Shown piece after piece: positions 1-8,166 of a DNA stretch of 64,000 bases (position 1 is its first letter; each line of letters begins with the position of its first letter). Below the pieces are notes generated by a model. It was not told the DNA's origin and made no database searches. It was given only the letters and a program-made list of their open reading frames with translations. The stretch spans positions 1 through 64,000 of the forward strand of contig NZ_VWRN01000067.1 in NCBI RefSeq assembly GCF_008632125.1, in the 5' to 3' direction. This DNA comes from Cupriavidus cauae. GTDB taxonomy: Bacteria; Pseudomonadota; Gammaproteobacteria; Burkholderiales; Burkholderiaceae. The position numbers and the translations under genes were made by a program.

Positions 1-403
1 GGCCCAGCTCGACGAAGGCGCGGGTCAGCTCGGGATGGCGCTGCAGCGCCATCGACACCCCGAAGATGGTCAGCGGCAGGCCGCGCTGCTCGAACTCGCG
101 CAGGATGCGCCAGACACCGGCGCGCGAGCCGTATTCGTAGATGCTCTCCATGCTCATGTGGCGGTCGGGGTAGGCCGCCGCGCCGACGATCTCGGAGAGG
201 AACTGCTCGGAAGCCGCGTCGCCATGCAGCACGCAGTTCTCGCCGCCTTCCTCGTAATTGAGCACGAACTGCAGCGCCACGCGCGCGCCGCCGGGCCAGT
301 GGGCATGCGGCGGCCGCGCGCCGTAGCCGATCAGGTCGCGGGGATAGGGTTGGCCGGCATCGGCACCGGCCGGCGAGCGGGAAGCAGTGAGCGGAGTGGA
401 CAT
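1..403 (-). CDS. puuE: Allantoinase PuuE (polysaccharide deacetylase family), N-terminal part
   Basis: Metal-dependent, urease-independent type of allantoinase that opens allantoin to allantoate in purine breakdown. The gene begins at the ATG read leftward from 403 and runs off the left end, so about 134 residues are visible. Near the start are the family hallmarks GYGARPPHAHWPGGARVA and FVLNYEEGGE, followed by YPDRHMSMESIYEYGSRAG and a segment predicting TIFGVSMALQRHPEL. These match the conserved N-terminal part of PuuE-type NodB-like deacetylases. It is the third gene of a leftward cluster with a racemase and an NCS1 permease, which fits allantoin use. The catalytic C-terminal part is outside the window. 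Confidence 0.85.
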   Translation of the reverse strand, partial: MSTPLTASRSPAGADAGQPYPRDLIGYGARPPHAHWPGGARVALQFVLNYEEGGENCVLHGDAASEQFLSEIVGAAAYPDRHMSMESIYEYGSRAGVWRILREFEQRGLPLTIFGVSMALQRHPELTRAFVELG

Positions 404-455
404 GATCTGCGGTATGCGGAAATCGATGAAGGCGGTAAGCGATGAAGGCCGCGCC

Positions 456-1190
456 TCAATTGATCGCGAACGGTGCCAGCATGCCGGCGTAGGCCTTCGG
501 CAAGGGCCTGGCCCAGTCGCCGCGCTTGCTGGTGCGCAGCCGGATCGCGACCAGCGACTCGACCATCTTGACCGCCGACACCACGCCGTCGATGACCGGC
601 GCGCCGATCGCCTCGGAGATCTCCTCGCACAGGTCGGTCATGCCGGCGCAGCCGAGCACGATGCAGTCGCTGCGGTCCTGCGCCAGCGCCTGGCGGCACG
701 ACTCGGTGATGATGCGGCGCGCGTCGGAGCCCGGCCGCTCGAGCTCCAGCACCGGCAGATCGCAGGCGTGCACGTTGCGGCAGAACCGTTCCATGCCGTA
801 GCGCTCGGCCAGATGCCACGCGATATTGCAGGTGCGTGCCAGCGTGGTGACGACGCTGAAGCTGGTGCCGATCAGGCTGGCCATGTGCATGGCGGCCTCG
901 GCGATGCCGATCACCGGCCCGCGCGCCATCTCCCGTGCCGCGTACAGCCCCGGATCGCCGAAGCAGGCGATCACGTAGCCGTCGACGCCGTCGGCCTCGC
1001 CCAACCGGATCTCCTCGAGGATGCCCGGCACCGACAGCGCCTCGTCATAGTGGCTCTCGATGGAAGCGGGTCCCATGCGCGGGCTGACCGCAATGATGCG
1101 CGTGTCGGGCGAGGCCACGGTGCGGGCGCATTGGCCGATCTTGTCGGTCATGCTTTGCGTGGTATTGGGATTGATGATCTTCAGCTTCAT
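456..1190 (-). CDS. Asp/Glu/hydantoin racemase family protein, probable allantoin racemase
   Basis: A 244-residue cytoplasmic cofactor-independent racemase. The N-terminus MKLKIINPNTT is typical of the hydantoin/allantoin racemase branch. The two expected catalytic cysteines are present: Cys76 in VIACFGDP and Cys181 in IVLGCAGMTDL. The family interconverts enantiomers of hydantoins or allantoin by two-base proton transfer. It lies between the permease and puuE on the same strand, so racemising allantoin to supply the enantiomer used by allantoinase is the likely role. Hydantoin racemase is the alternative; the sequence alone does not separate them. Confidence 0.8.
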   Translation of the reverse strand: MKLKIINPNTTQSMTDKIGQCARTVASPDTRIIAVSPRMGPASIESHYDEALSVPGILEEIRLGEADGVDGYVIACFGDPGLYAAREMARGPVIGIAEAAMHMASLIGTSFSVVTTLARTCNIAWHLAERYGMERFCRNVHACDLPVLELERPGSDARRIITESCRQALAQDRSDCIVLGCAGMTDLCEEISEAIGAPVIDGVVSAVKMVESLVAIRLRTSKRGDWARPLPKAYAGMLAPFAIN

Positions 1191-1200
1191 GGCAAACGTC

Positions 1201-1273
1201 GGGTGGTCGGATCGTCGGGGTCGTCGGATCGTCGAGGTCGTGAAGTCGTCGAGGTCGTCGTGGCGTCGGGTCG
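1201..1273. repeat. Degenerate GTCGTCG-type simple repeat between permease and racemase genes
   Basis: The gap between the permease stop and the racemase start is largely made of imperfect copies of GGTCGTCGG/GATCGTCG. It has no clear hairpin terminator. It looks like slippage-derived sequence rather than a coding or RNA element. Confidence 0.5.
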
Positions 1274-1283
1274 TTGTGGCCGG

Positions 1284-2789
1284 TCAGGCGGCCGCGAAGA
1301 AATGCGGCATCATGCGGCGCGCCAGCACGCGGTACAGCACCAGCGCAATGCCCATGCCGATGAACCAGCTGTAGTTGGCCAGGCCCTGCCAGGCCGGCAC
1401 CACCACGCACAGGATCGGGATGATGGCGGCCGGGATCATGGTGGCGATCGCCACCGGGTTGTAGCCGCGGGTGTACCAGTACTTGCCCTGCGGGCGCATC
1501 GTGTACAAGTCGTCGACGTCGACCTGCTGGCGGCGCACCAGGTAGTAGTCGGAGATCAGGATGCCGAACAGCGGCCCGATGAAGGCGCCCAGCACGTCCA
1601 GCGTGTAGTGGATGACCTGCGGGTTGTTGTACAGATTCCAGGGCGTGATGAAGATCGAGCCGACCGCGGCGATCATGCCGCCGGTGCGCCAGCTGATGTG
1701 CCTGGGCGAGACGTTGGAGAAGTCGAACGCCGGCGAGACGAAGTTGGCGACGATGTTGATGCCAATGGTGGCGGTCATGAAGGTCAGCGCGCCCAGCACC
1801 ATCGCGAAGGTGCTGTCGATATGGCTGACGGTCTCGACCGGATCGGTGATCAGCTTGCCGAACACCGGCAGCGTGGCCGAGGTGGTGATCACGGTCAGCA
1901 GGGAGAAGCCGAGGAAGTTGATCGGCAGCCCCCAGAAGTTGCCCTTGCGGACCGCGCCGAAGTTCTTCGCGTAGCGGGAGAAGTCACCGAAATTCAGCAT
2001 CGGGCCGGAGAAGTACGAGACCACCAGCGCGATCGCGGTCAGCATCACCGGCACCGCTTCCCAGCCGCTGTACTTGACGAAGCTCAGCGTGAAGCTGACG
2101 TTGCTCCAGCCTGCCTTGTTCACCAGCCAGATCGCCAGCAGGATCATCACCACATAGACCGCGGGGCCGGCCCAGTCGATGAACTTCCGGATGGTTTCCA
2201 TGCCGGTCCAGAACACCAGGGCCTGCAGCACCCACAGCGTCATGAACGCGGCCCAGCCCAGGGTCGACAGCCCGGCGAAGCCATGCAGCTTGACGTCGGC
2301 ATAGGGTGCCAGCGACGGGAAGAAATGCAGCGCCAGGATCAGGAAGGCCGAGGAGGCCAGATAGGTCTGGATGCCGTACCACGCCACCGCGATCAGGCCG
2401 CGGATCACCGCCGGGATATTGGCGCCGAGCACGCCGAACGAGGCCCGGCAGATCACCGGATACGGCGTGCCGGTGACCTGGCTGGGCTTGGCCACCAGGT
2501 TGCAGAAGAACTGCACGATGACGATGCCGACCAGCAGCGCGACCAGCACCTGCCAGCTTGTCAGGCCCAAGGCGAACAGGCTGCCGGCGGTGATATAGCC
2601 GCCGACGCTGTGCACGTCCGACATCCAGAAGGCGAAGATGTTGTAGGTGCTCCAGGTCTGCTTCTTCAGCGGCGCCAGGTCTTCGTTGGTCAGGCGCTCG
2701 TCGTACGACGGCTTGATCAGCGCGTTGCCATGGTGGACGGACGCGCTGTCCTGCAGCTCGGCGGCGGCAGGCGCGGTGGTGTGCATCAT
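1284..2789 (-). CDS. NCS1 family allantoin/hydantoin/nucleobase permease
   Basis: A 501-residue inner-membrane transporter with about 12 hydrophobic segments, of the nucleobase:cation symporter-1 family. Visible family features are NEDLAPLKKQTWSTYNIFAFW near residue 35 and GTPYPVICRASFGVLGANIP in the TM3 region. Also present are FSGPMLNFGDFSRYAKN and a late GPLFGILISDYYLVRRQQVDVDDLY. NCS1 proteins import uracil, allantoin, hydantoins or cytosine with a cation. The neighbouring racemase and allantoinase make allantoin the best guess. Two ATG codons are adjacent; GAGGAG lies six bases upstream of the first. It is the first gene of the leftward cluster and is preceded by a palindromic operator. 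Confidence 0.88.
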   Translation of the reverse strand: MMHTTAPAAAELQDSASVHHGNALIKPSYDERLTNEDLAPLKKQTWSTYNIFAFWMSDVHSVGGYITAGSLFALGLTSWQVLVALLVGIVIVQFFCNLVAKPSQVTGTPYPVICRASFGVLGANIPAVIRGLIAVAWYGIQTYLASSAFLILALHFFPSLAPYADVKLHGFAGLSTLGWAAFMTLWVLQALVFWTGMETIRKFIDWAGPAVYVVMILLAIWLVNKAGWSNVSFTLSFVKYSGWEAVPVMLTAIALVVSYFSGPMLNFGDFSRYAKNFGAVRKGNFWGLPINFLGFSLLTVITTSATLPVFGKLITDPVETVSHIDSTFAMVLGALTFMTATIGINIVANFVSPAFDFSNVSPRHISWRTGGMIAAVGSIFITPWNLYNNPQVIHYTLDVLGAFIGPLFGILISDYYLVRRQQVDVDDLYTMRPQGKYWYTRGYNPVAIATMIPAAIIPILCVVVPAWQGLANYSWFIGMGIALVLYRVLARRMMPHFFAAA

Positions 2790-2889
2790 GCTTGTCTCCT
2801 CAAGGCGATGCCATGCGGTGGCCGGCGCGCGGGCGCGCCGGGCGGGCGGTGTGGATCGAATGGATCGGGAATCCGCTCTCGGGATTTGT

Positions 2890-2911
2890 TTGTAGACAAG
2901 ATTGTCTACAA
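2890..2911. promoter_or_regulatory. Perfect inverted repeat, GntR-type operator upstream of the permease cluster
   Basis: The arm TTGTAGACAA (2890-2899) is repeated exactly in inverse (TTGTCTACAA, 2902-2911) after a two-base GA spacer. It lies about 100 bp upstream of the permease start. A weaker TTTGTAG half-like motif follows near 2917. TTGT-N-ACAA symmetry is typical of FCD-type GntR repressor operators. No regulator gene is in the window, so the binder is inferred. Confidence 0.65.
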
Positions 2912-3011
2912 AATCGTTTGTAGTTGTGTACGGATTTGTAGATCACGCCTTGGTGATTGTCAACATCATGGCGGGCGGATGCGGGCAAACCCCGAGGAGG
3001 GGGAGGCGCGT

Positions 3012-3036
3012 GGGGGAGGGGCGGGGAGGGGCGGGG
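3012..3036 (+). other. Potential G-quadruplex motif
   Basis: Five G-runs of four or five bases are separated by single A or C bases (G5-A-G4-C-G4-A-G4-C-G4). Single-base loops favour a very stable parallel quadruplex on the plus strand. It lies in the 592-base non-coding stretch between the permease operator and the rpoH terminator. Confidence 0.6.
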
Positions 3037-3123
3037 AGGCGCAGGTGGCGTTGGCGGCCTCGGGAGCGGTGGCAGGAGGCGCCGTCAGGAGGCGGTGGGG
3101 GCGCGAGGCGGCGTCGGAAGGCG

Positions 3124-3201
3124 GCGTCGGAAGGCGGTGGCGGAAAGGGGTGGCGAGAGGCGGCGTCGGAAGGCGGTGGCCGAAAGGGGGGGCGAGGGGC
3201 G
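3124..3201. repeat. Two tandem copies of a 39-bp G-rich unit
   Basis: Copy 1 spans 3124-3162 and copy 2 spans 3163-3201. They differ at only a few positions. Each begins GCGTCGGAAGGCGGTGGC. A partial extra GCGTCGGAAGG start lies just upstream. The unit has no coding sense, and no promoter is evident. It merges into the 13-bp array that follows. Confidence 0.75.
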
Positions 3202-3268
3202 GTGGCGAGGGGCGGTGGCGAGGGGCGATGGCGAGGGGCGATGGCGAGGGGCGATGGCGAGGGGCGGT
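3191..3268. repeat. Six tandem copies of a 13-bp unit GGCGAGGGGCGRT
   Basis: Units start at 3191, 3204, 3217, 3230, 3243 and 3256. Only the second-last base varies (G or A). The array sits immediately downstream of the rpoH terminator. No gene is supported here on either strand: open frames through it are low-complexity Arg/Gly products. Copy number is likely to vary between strains. Confidence 0.85.
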
Positions 3269-3282
3269 GCGGGAGGCAAAGG

Positions 3283-3315
3283 AAAAGGGCCGGGTCCTTG
3301 CGGAACCCGGCCCTT
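3283..3315 (-). terminator. Intrinsic terminator of rpoH
   Basis: An 11-bp perfect stem (AAGGGCCGGGT at 3285-3295 pairing with 3305-3315) encloses a 9-base loop. Read leftward it ends in a short TTTT run followed by CC, so the U-tract is weak. It lies about 65 bases past the rpoH stop. Confidence 0.75.
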
Positions 3316-3381
3316 CACGCCGCCGTCCCCGCGTATGCGGGGGCCCGGCGGCTTACGGCTTGCTGCTTGCCTCGGCGTCCA

Positions 3382-4311
3382 TCACGCGAAGGCCTGCAGC
3401 GCGCCCTTCATCTTCTTCATCGCGGCGGACTCGATCTGGCGGATCCGCTCGGCCGAGACGCCGAACTCGTCGGCCAGCTCATGCAGCGTGGCGCCGCCCG
3501 AGCCGTCGTCGTTGACCTGCAGCCAGCGCGCCTCGATGATGCGGCGGCTGCGCGGGTCCAGCTTGGTCAGCGCCTGCTCCAGGCCTTCCACCTGCATCCG
3601 GTCCTGGCGCTTGGCCTCGAGCACGCGGGTCGGCTCGTTGTGGTTGTCGGCCAGGTAGGCGATCGGAGCGAACTCCTCCTCGCCGTCGTCGACCTGGCCT
3701 TCCAGCGCCAGATCGCCGCCCGACAGACGGGTTTCCATCTCCATCACTTCTTCCGGCTTGACGTTCAGCTCGCGCGCGACCGCGTCGATCTCGTCCGGCG
3801 TGAAGGTATGGGCGCCTTGCTTGTGGCTGCGCAGGTTGAAGAACAGCTTGCGCTGGGCCTTGGTCGTCGCGACCTTGACCATGCGCCAGTTGCGCAGCAC
3901 GTACTCGTGGATCTCCGCCTTGATCCAGTGGATCGCGTACGACACCAGGCGCACGCCCTGGTCCGGGTCGAAGCGCTTGACGGCCTTCATCAGGCCGATA
4001 TTGCCTTCCTGGATCAGGTCCGCGTGCGGCAGGCCGTAGCCCAGGTACTGGCGCGCGATCGATACGACCAGGCGCAGGTGCGACATCACCAGCCGGCGGG
4101 CGGCCTCGACCGAGTCGTGGTCGCGCAGCTCGCGCGCGAGCCGCTGCTCCTCCTCGGCGGTGAGCATCGGAATACGGTGGACAGCCTGGATATAGCTGTC
4201 GAGATTGCCCAGCCCGGCGGGCAGGGTCAGGGCCATGCTGTTGGCGCGCTGGGGCACCATCGGCAGGGTGTTGTTCATGGTGATCGAATCGGCAGACAGG
4301 ACTGCGTTCAC
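3382..4311 (-). CDS. rpoH: RNA polymerase sigma-32 factor RpoH
   Basis: Heat-shock sigma factor directing RNA polymerase to chaperone and protease promoters. The product is 309 residues, slightly longer than the usual 285-310. Region 2 is clear (DLIQEGNIGLMKAVKRFDP, about 98-116). The RpoH-specific box QRKLFFNLR is at 153-161, and the C-terminal region 4.2 helix-turn-helix ends in SAERIRQIESAAMKKMK. The start chosen is GTG at 4311 because AAAGGAG lies six bases upstream. The internal ATG at 4278 (MNNTLPMV) has no such site, but could be the annotated start elsewhere. Upstream there is a perfect CIRCE operator, so HrcA repression is likely. A hairpin terminator follows. Confidence 0.96.
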   Translation of the reverse strand: MNAVLSADSITMNNTLPMVPQRANSMALTLPAGLGNLDSYIQAVHRIPMLTAEEEQRLARELRDHDSVEAARRLVMSHLRLVVSIARQYLGYGLPHADLIQEGNIGLMKAVKRFDPDQGVRLVSYAIHWIKAEIHEYVLRNWRMVKVATTKAQRKLFFNLRSHKQGAHTFTPDEIDAVARELNVKPEEVMEMETRLSGGDLALEGQVDDGEEEFAPIAYLADNHNEPTRVLEAKRQDRMQVEGLEQALTKLDPRSRRIIEARWLQVNDDGSGGATLHELADEFGVSAERIRQIESAAMKKMKGALQAFA

Positions 4312-4659
4312 TCAGGGCTCCTTTCGCATCCGGCGGGCGGCGTGCCCGCGTGTCGGAAGCATCAACGGCGTCGTCGCCGGCGCTTCCCACACTGCAATGC
4401 AACGCATATTAGCACTCCAGCCGGGTGAGTGCTAATTGGAGTCCGGTCCGCCGTGATAGTTCCAGAGTATCGGAGAAAATATTCCATAGCGGTTTAGGCT
4501 CGCCGGAAGGCCTCCTGCGTAACGTCGGCGGGCGCGGACATGAGTTCGTTAGAGCGTCGGCTCCGCTGCCGGTTCTGCTGCAGGGTCCATGCCATGGAGC
4601 CGCAGGGGCTACACTTGCCAGCACTGCCTCGATCCGCCCACGTCCCTGGAGTGTCAGCC
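4312..4659. promoter_or_regulatory. Divergent intergenic region of rpoH and pirin gene
   Basis: This 348-base gap holds the rpoH ribosome-binding site (AAAGGAG at 4318-4324 on the minus strand) and the CIRCE element. The pirin-side GGAG lies at 4648-4651. On the minus strand TAATAT (4406-4411), at the downstream edge of the CIRCE, could be the rpoH -10. If so, HrcA would sit over the promoter. The plus-strand promoter of the pirin gene is not obvious. Confidence 0.5.
4409..4435. promoter_or_regulatory. CIRCE element (HrcA operator) upstream of rpoH
   Basis: Exact match to the CIRCE consensus TTAGCACTC-N9-GAGTGCTAA: left arm 4409-4417, spacer 4418-4426, right arm 4427-4435. HrcA binds CIRCE to repress chaperone genes. 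Its place about 100 bases upstream of the rpoH start puts sigma-32 synthesis under HrcA. It also lies upstream of the divergent pirin gene, whose control by it is open. Confidence 0.93.
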
Positions 4660-5535
4660 ATGTCCGCCATTGAACATTTGTTGAAACCGCATGTAAGAGA
4701 TATCGGCGACTTCTCGGTGCGGCGTGTGCTGCCCTCCGCCGCCGCCCAGACCGTGGGGCCGTTCATCTTCTTCGACCATATGGGTCCGGTCGAGCTGCCG
4801 CCGGGGCACGGTATGGATGTGCGCCCTCATCCGCATATTGGCCTTGCCACCGTGACCTATCTGTTCGAAGGCGAAATCGTCCATCGCGACAGCGTCGGCA
4901 GCGAACAGACGATCCGGCCTGGCGACGTCAACTGGATGACCGCCGGCAGCGGCATCGTCCATTCGGAGCGCTCGCCCCAGGCCGCCCGGGACGCCGGCCC
5001 GCGCCTGCACGGCATCCAGACCTGGGTCGCGCTGCCGCGCGAGCATGAGACCGTCGCGCCGTCGTTCTTCCACCATCCGGCGGCGACGCTGCCGCAACTG
5101 GTCCATGGCGGCGCCCGCATCACGGTGATCGCCGGCGATGCCTTCGGCGCGCGCTCGCCGGTGCAGGTGTTCAGCCGCACGCTCTATGCGGCGCTGGAAC
5201 TGGACGCCGGCGCCAGCCTGGCGATTCCGCCCGAGCACGAACAGCGCGGCCTGTATCTGGTCGACGGCGCCGCCGCGATCGACGGCACCGCGCTGCCGGC
5301 CGAGCATCTGGCAGTGCTGACGCCGGGCGCCGAGGCCACGGTCACCGCGCTGGAGCCGTCGCGGCTGATGCTGCTCGGCGGCGAACCGGTGGACGGCCGG
5401 CGGCATATCTTCTGGAATTTCGTCGCCAGCAGCCGCGAGGCGATCGAGGAAGCGGCGCGGCGCTGGGAGAACGACGAATTCCCGCACGTGCCGGGCGAGA
5501 CCGAACGGATTCCGCTGCCGCCGCGGCGGGTTTGA
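4660..5535 (+). CDS. Pirin family protein
   Basis: A 291-residue bicupin protein. The N-terminal cupin carries the metal-binding pattern HPHIGLATVTYLFEGEIVHRDS, with further conserved WMTAGSGIVHSER. The C-terminal half has the pirin C-domain (LLGGEPVDGRRHIFWNFVAS). Bacterial pirins are iron-binding, some act as quercetin dioxygenases, and the cellular substrate is unknown here. The ATG at 4660 has GGAG eight bases upstream; an upstream in-frame start would extend into the rpoH promoter region and is less likely. It is divergent from rpoH. Confidence 0.9.
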   Translation: MSAIEHLLKPHVRDIGDFSVRRVLPSAAAQTVGPFIFFDHMGPVELPPGHGMDVRPHPHIGLATVTYLFEGEIVHRDSVGSEQTIRPGDVNWMTAGSGIVHSERSPQAARDAGPRLHGIQTWVALPREHETVAPSFFHHPAATLPQLVHGGARITVIAGDAFGARSPVQVFSRTLYAALELDAGASLAIPPEHEQRGLYLVDGAAAIDGTALPAEHLAVLTPGAEATVTALEPSRLMLLGGEPVDGRRHIFWNFVASSREAIEEAARRWENDEFPHVPGETERIPLPPRRV

Positions 5536-5613
5536 AAGGCGGGCGTCGTGGTTTGCGCCCTTCTCCCGCGGGCGAGAGAGGGGCGGGGAGAGGGGGGAGT
5601 GGGAAAGGCCTTG

Positions 5614-6630
5614 CTACAGCGGGCTGACCCAGCTGACCCGCGCGCTCTCCCGCAGGCAGCCGCGGATCGTCTCGATCTGCGTCGCGATCGGCGCCGGCAC
5701 CGGCACGGCGCCGGACAGCACCTGGCGGATCCACGCCGCCGTCAGCGCCACGTCCGTGCCCGGCGGCAGCGCCGGCACGTCGGCGACCGAGCCCGACATC
5801 GGATCGACCAGCGTGCGCTGATGGCCGTCGTGCAGCCAGTCGATACGGCTGCCGCGGCGGGCGTCGGCCACCACCTCGCCCTCGGTGCCGCGCGCCAGCA
5901 GCACGTTGGCCGGCTCGTGCGAGAAGTAGTCCGTCAGCGTTTCGCGGTATTCCGGGTGGGTGTAGCTGTAGAGCCGCAGCGCCTCGGCCGGCGTATGCGC
6001 CCCGACCGGCTGCAGCATCTTGACGATGGTGTGCGAGGAATTGCGCAGCCCGATCACGGTGCGCTTGTCGAGCAGCGCCGACAGGGCCGGCGACAGCACG
6101 TCGATCGGCAGCACGGCCAGCGGGCCGGGATCGGCATCGCCGCCGGCACCGGGCTGCGCGAGCCGCCGCGCGGCTTCGTCCACCGTCGCGCACGGCGGGA
6201 TCCCCAAGGCCTCGAACAGCATGATGCTGGTGACCCGCTGATTGAATTCGCGCGTGCCATGCACCAGCACCGGGATGCCTTCCCGTGCGAGCAGCAGCGC
6301 CAGCAGCGGCACCAGATTGGGCTGCTTGCGGGCGCCGTTGTAGCTGGGAATGACCACCACCTGGCGCTCCGGCGCCGGCAGCGGCAGGCAATGCGCGTGC
6401 GCGGCCTCCAGCATGCCGGCGAGCTCGTGCGGCGCCTCGCCCTTGATCCGGTACGCCATCAGCACGGCGCCCAGCTCGAGGTCCGAGACGCGTCCGGACA
6501 GCATCGCGTCGAACAGCAGGCGGGCATCGTCGCGCGGCAGGGCGCGCGCCCCGGCGACGCCGCGGCCGATTTCCTTGATATAGGGCGCCGCGGAAAAGGC
6601 GGGCGAGGTGTCGTGGCGGTCAGCGGGCAT
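5614..6630 (-). CDS. ybiB: YbiB/TrpD2-type DNA-binding protein (anthranilate phosphoribosyltransferase fold)
   Basis: A 338-residue member of the TrpD2 family, which has the anthranilate phosphoribosyltransferase fold but binds nucleic acid rather than acting in tryptophan synthesis. The N-terminal helical domain is GVAGARALPRDDARLLFDAMLSG, and it continues LELGAVLMAYRIKGEAPHEL. The glycosyltransferase-like core follows (VVVIPSYNGARKQPNLVPLLALLL, GTREFNQRVTS). In E. coli YbiB is LexA-controlled; no such site is visible here. It follows nasS on the same strand after about 180 bases. Confidence 0.8.
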   Translation of the reverse strand: MPADRHDTSPAFSAAPYIKEIGRGVAGARALPRDDARLLFDAMLSGRVSDLELGAVLMAYRIKGEAPHELAGMLEAAHAHCLPLPAPERQVVVIPSYNGARKQPNLVPLLALLLAREGIPVLVHGTREFNQRVTSIMLFEALGIPPCATVDEAARRLAQPGAGGDADPGPLAVLPIDVLSPALSALLDKRTVIGLRNSSHTIVKMLQPVGAHTPAEALRLYSYTHPEYRETLTDYFSHEPANVLLARGTEGEVVADARRGSRIDWLHDGHQRTLVDPMSGSVADVPALPPGTDVALTAAWIRQVLSGAVPVPAPIATQIETIRGCLRESARVSWVSPL

Positions 6631-6813
6631 GTCGGTGCGCTAGGGGTAGGGCAATACGGTAAGGGCGGTGCGCCAGGGGCATTGCGCGGCCATGCGCGCA
6701 CAATGCGGTAGCGGCGGTGCCGCGAGGGCGGCGTGGTCAGCGCGCTTTCGGCCGATGATAGCGCGATACGCGCAGGCGGCTGCAGGCGGCGTGCAGGCGG
6801 CGCGCGGGTGCCC

Positions 6814-8133
6814 TCATGCCTGGATCGCGAAGCCGTCGGCATAGGCCTTCGGGTCCCGGCTGGCGTCCCACACCACGCCGTCCATCAGCTTCGCCGTGCG
6901 GAAGTCGCTGGCGGGCAGCGGCACCTGCGCGGCCGCGGCGGCCTGCCGGTAGACATCGATCCGGTTGACCTTGCGTGCCACCGCCAGATAGTCCGGGTGT
7001 TCCTTCAGCAGCCCCCAGCGCTTGTGCTGCGTCAGGAACCACATGCCGTCGGACAGGTAGGGATAGTTCGCCTCGCCGTCCCGATGGAACTGCATCGCAT
7101 GGGCGTCGTCCCAGGTCCTCCCCAGGCCGTTGGCATAGCGGCCCAGCATGCGGTCGAGGATCAGGTCCATGTCGGTGTCGACATAGGACGGCGCGGCGAT
7201 GGTCTCCGCGGTCCGGCGCCGGTTCGACGCCGACGCGTCGATGAAGCGCGAGGCCTCCAGCACCGCCGCCACCATGGCCCGCGCGGTGTTCGGATACTTC
7301 TGCACGAACTCGGCGGTGGTGGCCAGCGTCTTCTCCGGATGGTCGCGCCAGATGCCCTGCGTGGTCTCGGCGGTGAAGCCGATGCGATCCGCGATCGCGC
7401 GCGCGTGCCACGGCTCGCCGGCGCAGAAGCCGTCCATATGGCCGACCCGCATAGTGGCCACCATCTGCGGTGGCGGCACGGTGATCGCGCGTGCCTCCCG
7501 CAGCGGATCGATGCCGTTGGCCGCCAGCCAGTAGTACAGCCACATCGCATGCGTGCCGGTGGGGAAGGTCTGCGCGAAGGTGTACTGGCGCGGCTCGCGC
7601 ATCATGTAGGCACGCAGGCTGGCGCCGTCCCTGACGCCCTTGTGGGCCAGCTTCGCCGACAGCGAGATCGCCTGTCCGTTGTGGTTCAGGTTCATCAGCA
7701 CCGCCATGTCCTTCCTCGGCCCGCCGATGCCCAGCTGCACGCCGTAGACGAGGCCGTACAGCACGTGCGCGGCATCGAGCTCGCCGTTGACCAGCTTGTC
7801 GCGCACGCCGGCCCACGAGGCCTCGCGGGTCGGCGTGATCCGGATGCCGTGCTTGCGGTCCAGCCCGAGCGCGGCGGCCATCACCACCGAGGCGCAATCG
7901 GTCAGCGGGATGAAGCCGATGCGGACCTCGGGCTTCTCGGGGGCATCCGAGCCGGCCGCCCAGGCACCGGCGCGCACCGCGGGATCGACCAGCGTCATCA
8001 TGCTTGTGCCCGCAACGGTGGTCGGTGCGCGGCGACGGCGCTGGCTGGCGGGCGGCGCGTCGGCGCCGTGGCGCACGGCATCGGCGGCGAGGGCCGGGCG
8101 CCTGGGTTTGTCGGGACTGGGGCGAGAGGGCAT
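6814..8133 (-). CDS. nasS: NasS-type nitrate sensor (NrtA/CmpA-like periplasmic-fold protein)
   Basis: A 439-residue protein of the NrtA/CmpA substrate-binding family (EVRIGFIPLTDCASVVMAAALGL at the domain start; GTHAMWLYYWLAANG; HMDGFCAGEPWHARAI). No transporter permease or ATPase gene adjoins it. The N-terminus is basic and proline-rich without a convincing signal peptide or lipobox. It is paired with an ANTAR regulator. That points to NasS, the cytoplasmic nitrate/nitrite sensor that holds NasT until ligand binds. The start at 8133 has AGGAG five bases upstream; an internal MM at 8001 has none. A secreted NrtA with an odd Tat leader is the alternative. Confidence 0.7.
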   Translation of the reverse strand: MPSRPSPDKPRRPALAADAVRHGADAPPASQRRRRAPTTVAGTSMMTLVDPAVRAGAWAAGSDAPEKPEVRIGFIPLTDCASVVMAAALGLDRKHGIRITPTREASWAGVRDKLVNGELDAAHVLYGLVYGVQLGIGGPRKDMAVLMNLNHNGQAISLSAKLAHKGVRDGASLRAYMMREPRQYTFAQTFPTGTHAMWLYYWLAANGIDPLREARAITVPPPQMVATMRVGHMDGFCAGEPWHARAIADRIGFTAETTQGIWRDHPEKTLATTAEFVQKYPNTARAMVAAVLEASRFIDASASNRRRTAETIAAPSYVDTDMDLILDRMLGRYANGLGRTWDDAHAMQFHRDGEANYPYLSDGMWFLTQHKRWGLLKEHPDYLAVARKVNRIDVYRQAAAAAQVPLPASDFRTAKLMDGVVWDASRDPKAYADGFAIQA

Positions 8134-8166
8134 GCAGGCTCCTGAAGAAAAGCGGCCACGGGCGTC

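Noticed and set aside
3191..3268. CRISPR-like array
   Set aside because: Units of 13 bp are directly adjacent with no unique spacers and no cas genes in the window.
387..3515. Long plus-strand open frame of about 1040 codons across the allantoin cluster
   Set aside because: It is antisense to three recognisable genes and to their operator, with low-complexity Arg/His/Gly composition. It is a high-GC artefact.
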